Below, piece after piece: positions 7,946 to 10,269 of a stretch of DNA of 10,269 nucleotides. Numbering within the stretch: position 1 is the stretch's first letter; each line of letters opens with the position of its first letter. The DNA is taken from the NCBI GenBank assembly GCA_030646745.1, contig JAUSKV010000362.1, forward strand, positions 1 to 10,269, in the 5' to 3' direction. This DNA is from Sulfurimonas sp. (GTDB lineage Bacteria > Campylobacterota > Campylobacteria > Campylobacterales > Sulfurimonadaceae). A model generated the notes under the pieces. It was not told where the DNA came from, made no database searches, and saw only the letters and a list, made by a program, of their open reading frames with translations. The position numbers and the translations under genes were made by a program.

Positions 7946-9604
7946 ATGAATCAAGTTACAAAAGGTAAATACAAACCTTACCCACAAATAGATTTGCCAA
8001 ATCGTATATGGCCGACAAAAACAATTACACATGCTCCGGTGTGGTGTAGTGTTGATTTAAGAGACGGAAATCAGGCTCTTATCAACCCTATGAATATGGA
8101 AAAAAAACTTGAACTTTTTACACTCTTACTCAAACTCGGTTTCAAAGAAATAGAGGTCGGTTTTCCATCCGCTTCCAAAGTAGAATTTGACTTTTTACGC
8201 CGTCTTGTGGATGATAAACTTATTCCGGATGATGTAACAATTCAGGTTTTGGTTCAGGCAAGAGAGCATTTAATTGCTAAAACTTTTGAAGCATTAAAAG
8301 GCGTTAAAAAAGCGACTGTTCATTTGTACAACTCAACTTCAGTAGCCCAAAGAAAGATAGTTTTCGGCATGTCAAAAGAGGAGATTATCTCCCTTGCGAT
8401 GGAGGGAGTTGACTTGGTGAAGAAGTATGAAAAAGAGCATGAGGGCAAAATTTTCTTAGAGTATTCACCTGAGAGTTTTACGGGAACCGAGTTGGAGTTT
8501 GCAGCGGAGATTTCAAATGCTGTAACGCATAGATGGGGCATTTCGCCGACAAGAAAAGTAATTATCAACTTGCCGGCAACGGTGGAGATGGCAACGCCAA
8601 ATATTTATGCTGACCAAATAGAGTGGATGGCAAGACATTTGGATAACCGTGAAAATGTCATTATCTCAACACACACGCATAACGACAGAGGAACATCCAT
8701 TGCAGCAACTGAGTTGGCTCTTTTGGCGGGTGCGGACAGAGTGGAGGGGACGCTTTTGAGCAACGGCGAGAGAACGGGAAATGTGGACATTATAACTCTA
8801 GCACTCAACTTGACAACACAAGGCGTTGACTCTAAGCTAAACTTTACAGATATAAATGAAGTTTTGGATGTGGTTGAGCGATGCACAGAGTTGCCAACGC
8901 ACCCTCGCCATCCTTATGTAGGTGAGTTGGTTTATACGGCTTTTTCTGGCTCACATCAAGATGCCATAAACAAAGGTTTAGCGTACCAAAAAAGCAAAGA
9001 GGACAGCTTTTGGGAAGTTCCTTATTTGCCAATCGACCCTACAGATTTGGGAAGAACGTATGAGAGTATCATACGAATAAATTCTCAATCCGGAAAGGGT
9101 GGAATCGCCTATATTTTGGAGAAAAGTTACGGATATCAACTACCAAAAGCGATGCATCCGGAGATTGGTCGCACTGTTCAGGGTGTAACCGATGAGAAGG
9201 GGAGAGAGTTGGAGCCGCAAGAGATTTTAAAAATATTTGATGATAGTTACTTCAACATGAAAGAGCATATCTCTTTGGTAGATGTAACGCTCTCTTCGGG
9301 CAAAAAAGTCTCGACATGCTCTTTGACATACAGCTACAACGGTGCAACTATAACGGCAAACGGCGAGGGGAACGGTCCTATAGATGCATGTAAAAATGCT
9401 CTTATGAAGGATTACAAAAACGAGTTTACAATAAACTCTTACTTTGAACACTCCCGCGGCGATAAAAGCTCTGCGGAAGCCGTTGCATACATAGAGATTC
9501 AGAGTAAAAACATACTCTCATGCTTTGGCGTTGGAGTTGATAGCGATATAACAACCGCCTCTATCAAAGCCATGTTTTCTGCACTCAACAGAGCATTTTT
9601 CTGA
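7946..9604 (+). CDS. leuA: 2-isopropylmalate synthase, long type
   Basis: This 552-residue enzyme condenses acetyl-CoA with 2-oxoisovalerate to 2-isopropylmalate, the committed step of leucine synthesis. The catalytic barrel shows DLRDGNQ (37-43, with the Arg39-Asp40 pair), THTHNDRGT (242-250, metal-binding His243 and His245), the glycine-rich NGERTGNVD (273-281) and SGSHQDAI (334-341). A linker leads to the C-terminal regulatory domain (about 425-552, with GNGPIDA), which in the family binds leucine for feedback inhibition. Sequence style and length fit the type-2 LeuA group (yeast/actinobacterial-like). An in-frame GTG at 7910 would add 12 residues, but the ATG at 7946 has AAAGGA (7934-7939) 6 bases ahead and is preferred. 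leuB, leuC and leuD are not in the window. The stop codon lies inside the repeat at 9601-9675. Confidence 0.95.
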   Translation: MNQVTKGKYKPYPQIDLPNRIWPTKTITHAPVWCSVDLRDGNQALINPMNMEKKLELFTLLLKLGFKEIEVGFPSASKVEFDFLRRLVDDKLIPDDVTIQVLVQAREHLIAKTFEALKGVKKATVHLYNSTSVAQRKIVFGMSKEEIISLAMEGVDLVKKYEKEHEGKIFLEYSPESFTGTELEFAAEISNAVTHRWGISPTRKVIINLPATVEMATPNIYADQIEWMARHLDNRENVIISTHTHNDRGTSIAATELALLAGADRVEGTLLSNGERTGNVDIITLALNLTTQGVDSKLNFTDINEVLDVVERCTELPTHPRHPYVGELVYTAFSGSHQDAINKGLAYQKSKEDSFWEVPYLPIDPTDLGRTYESIIRINSQSGKGGIAYILEKSYGYQLPKAMHPEIGRTVQGVTDEKGRELEPQEILKIFDDSYFNMKEHISLVDVTLSSGKKVSTCSLTYSYNGATITANGEGNGPIDACKNALMKDYKNEFTINSYFEHSRGDKSSAEAVAYIEIQSKNILSCFGVGVDSDITTASIKAMFSALNRAFF

Positions 9605-9675
9605 TGTTACGCACTAAAACGAACGCATCCGTTTTAGTGGCTGCTGCTAATGTCCCTACAACCCCCTAAAGCTAC
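9601..9675 (+). repeat. Dispersed intergenic repeat, copy 2
   Basis: This copy starts at the leuA stop codon and matches the reverse complement of 497-572. The stem CACTAAAACG (9612-9621) with CGTTTTAGTG (9630-9639) is identical to copy 1. The flank GGCTGCTGC (9639-9647) and TGTCCCTACAACC (9651-9663) are also shared. Differences are two loop bases, a short variable stretch after GCTGCTGC, and two single substitutions near the end. Its place just after leuA could let the hairpin cap the leuA mRNA, but no T-run follows. Confidence 0.85.
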
Positions 9676-9695
9676 CTGTATCTTCCGGATACGGG
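9675..9695. other. Second hairpin between leuA and the convergent gene
   Basis: CCTGTATC (9675-9682) pairs with GATACGGG (9688-9695) through 8 pairs including one G-T, around loop TTCCG. It directly follows the conserved repeat and is not present in the matching place of copy 1. It could end transcription or shield mRNA 3' ends between convergent genes, but it lacks a clean T-run on either strand. Confidence 0.45.
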
Positions 9696-9741
9696 AGAAA
9701 AACCGACCTTTTACGCACTTTAAAAAAAAGCTGAATAAAAA

Positions 9742-10086
9742 TTAATCCCACAAAACCGTTACGCCATATTCTTCATGGAGTGCTATATATTTGTTGTAGT
9801 GTATTTTTTTGCCATATTTTTTACTCAAAAACTCCACCTCAACCTCTTCGCCGCAGAGCAACTCCCTCACCTCTTTATAGGAGAGCCACTTTCCATATTG
9901 TGCAAGTGCATTCTGCCAGATTTTAAAGTGGCATGTAGCGTTCTCGGTGAGTTCATACATCTCGCCATCTTCACTCTTCCATGAAGCGTTTGAACAGGCG
10001 TAAAGTTTCACCTTTTTACCTTGAACCTCCTTCTCTCGCACCTCAATATTTCCGTCACTGCAATAGGGACATTTTCCTAAAATCAT
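9742..10086 (-). CDS. Small zinc-ribbon protein resembling the topoisomerase I C-terminal repeat
   Basis: This 114-residue protein has no signal peptide or membrane segment and is probably cytoplasmic. It begins with a zinc-ribbon knuckle, CPYC (Cys6, Cys9), followed by YACSNA (Cys31) and ATCHFKIW (Cys52), then a compact segment with KWLSYKEVRELLCGE (66-80) and FLSKKYGKK (86-94). This order resembles the zinc ribbons and the lysine/glycine-rich repeat found at the C-terminus of bacterial DNA topoisomerases, where they bind single-stranded DNA; here they stand alone without a topoisomerase core. The spacing between the third and fourth cysteines is 20 residues, longer than the roughly 5 usual in such ribbons. 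GAGGA (10095-10091 on the minus strand) supports the ATG start. The gene converges on leuA and is not in an operon with it. Nucleic-acid binding is inferred; no function is assigned. Confidence 0.8.
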   Translation of the reverse strand: MILGKCPYCSDGNIEVREKEVQGKKVKLYACSNASWKSEDGEMYELTENATCHFKIWQNALAQYGKWLSYKEVRELLCGEEVEVEFLSKKYGKKIHYNKYIALHEEYGVTVLWD

Positions 10087-10117
10087 TTCTTCCTCATTTC
10101 TTTCATTTTTACTTCAC

Positions 10118-10197
10118 TTCTTGCAAAACTCAAAACTAAGCGAACGATTCTGCAGCGAAGCGAAGCCTTAGTGAGTGTGTTTTGAGTTTTGCAAGAA
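10118..10197. repeat. Large inverted repeat upstream of the zinc-ribbon gene
   Basis: Two perfect 19-base arms, TTCTTGCAAAACTCAAAAC (10118-10136) and its reverse complement (10179-10197), enclose 42 bases. Inside, TAAG (10137-10140) can pair with CTTA (10167-10170), extending the structure past an 8-base bulge. The core contains a short tandem GCGAA-GCGAA (10155-10164). No T-run follows on either strand. It lies 32 bases upstream of the minus-strand ATG, so it may be part of that gene's 5' leader. Confidence 0.85.
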
Positions 10198-10238
10198 TTT
10201 AATTACTTAAATAGTACAAAATAAATCGCTTCAATCAG

Positions 10239-10265
10239 AAAAAGATGGCAGATTGTCATCTTTTT
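10239..10265. terminator. Bidirectional terminator-like hairpin at the right edge
   Basis: AAAAAGATG (10239-10247) pairs perfectly with CATCTTTTT (10257-10265). Inner G-T, C-G and A-T pairs leave a 3-base loop. The A-run on one side and the T-run on the other give a U-tail in either direction. It probably ends a gene lying beyond the window, most simply a minus-strand gene entering from the right. Confidence 0.65.
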
Positions 10266-10269
10266 GCTA

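Noticed and set aside
9601..9720. Integron attC-like recombination site
   Set aside because: The end motif GTTACGC does not fit the attC core pattern, there is no integrase or cassette array, and the only other copy is inverted 9 kb away.

Overview
The window looks like a low-GC bacterial chromosome of the Campylobacterota type (Sulfurimonas-like). This is inferred from the look of the GlnA and LeuA proteins, the A+T-rich intergenic DNA, and promoters with a clear -10 box but no good -35; no search was run. All complete genes lie on the + strand except the last one.

Layout. Bases 1-386 are the 3' end of an AAA+ ATPase gene cut by the window edge. Bases 387-686 are intergenic and hold a hairpin-containing repeat (497-572) and the glnA promoter. 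glnA (687-2117), for type I glutamine synthetase, ends at a stem-loop terminator. A complete type I restriction-modification operon follows in the order hsdR (2269-4959), hsdS (4956-6155), hsdM (6284-7756). hsdR and hsdS overlap by 4 bases, while hsdM is set off by 128 bases that carry a REP-like pair of palindromes. leuA (best start 7946, end 9604) encodes a long-type 2-isopropylmalate synthase behind its own TATAAT box. A second copy of the repeat, in the opposite orientation, begins at the leuA stop codon (9601-9675). Convergent to leuA is a small minus-strand gene (9742-10086) for a zinc-ribbon protein resembling the C-terminal repeat of topoisomerase I. Upstream of it are a large inverted repeat (10118-10197) and a terminator-like hairpin at the right edge (10239-10265).

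How the genes work together. HsdR, HsdS and HsdM should form one defence enzyme: S reads a two-part DNA site, M methylates adenine in it, and R translocates and cuts unmodified DNA. The operon sits between two amino-acid/nitrogen metabolism genes (glnA, leuA), as expected for a cassette placed between housekeeping genes. glnA and leuA are not functionally tied to it.

I found no CRISPR array, tRNA, rRNA, transposase or clear new system. The best items for a second look are the oppositely oriented 75-bp repeats, the REP-like insert inside the hsd operon, the large inverted repeat near the right end, and the stand-alone topoisomerase-tail protein with an insertion in its zinc ribbon.
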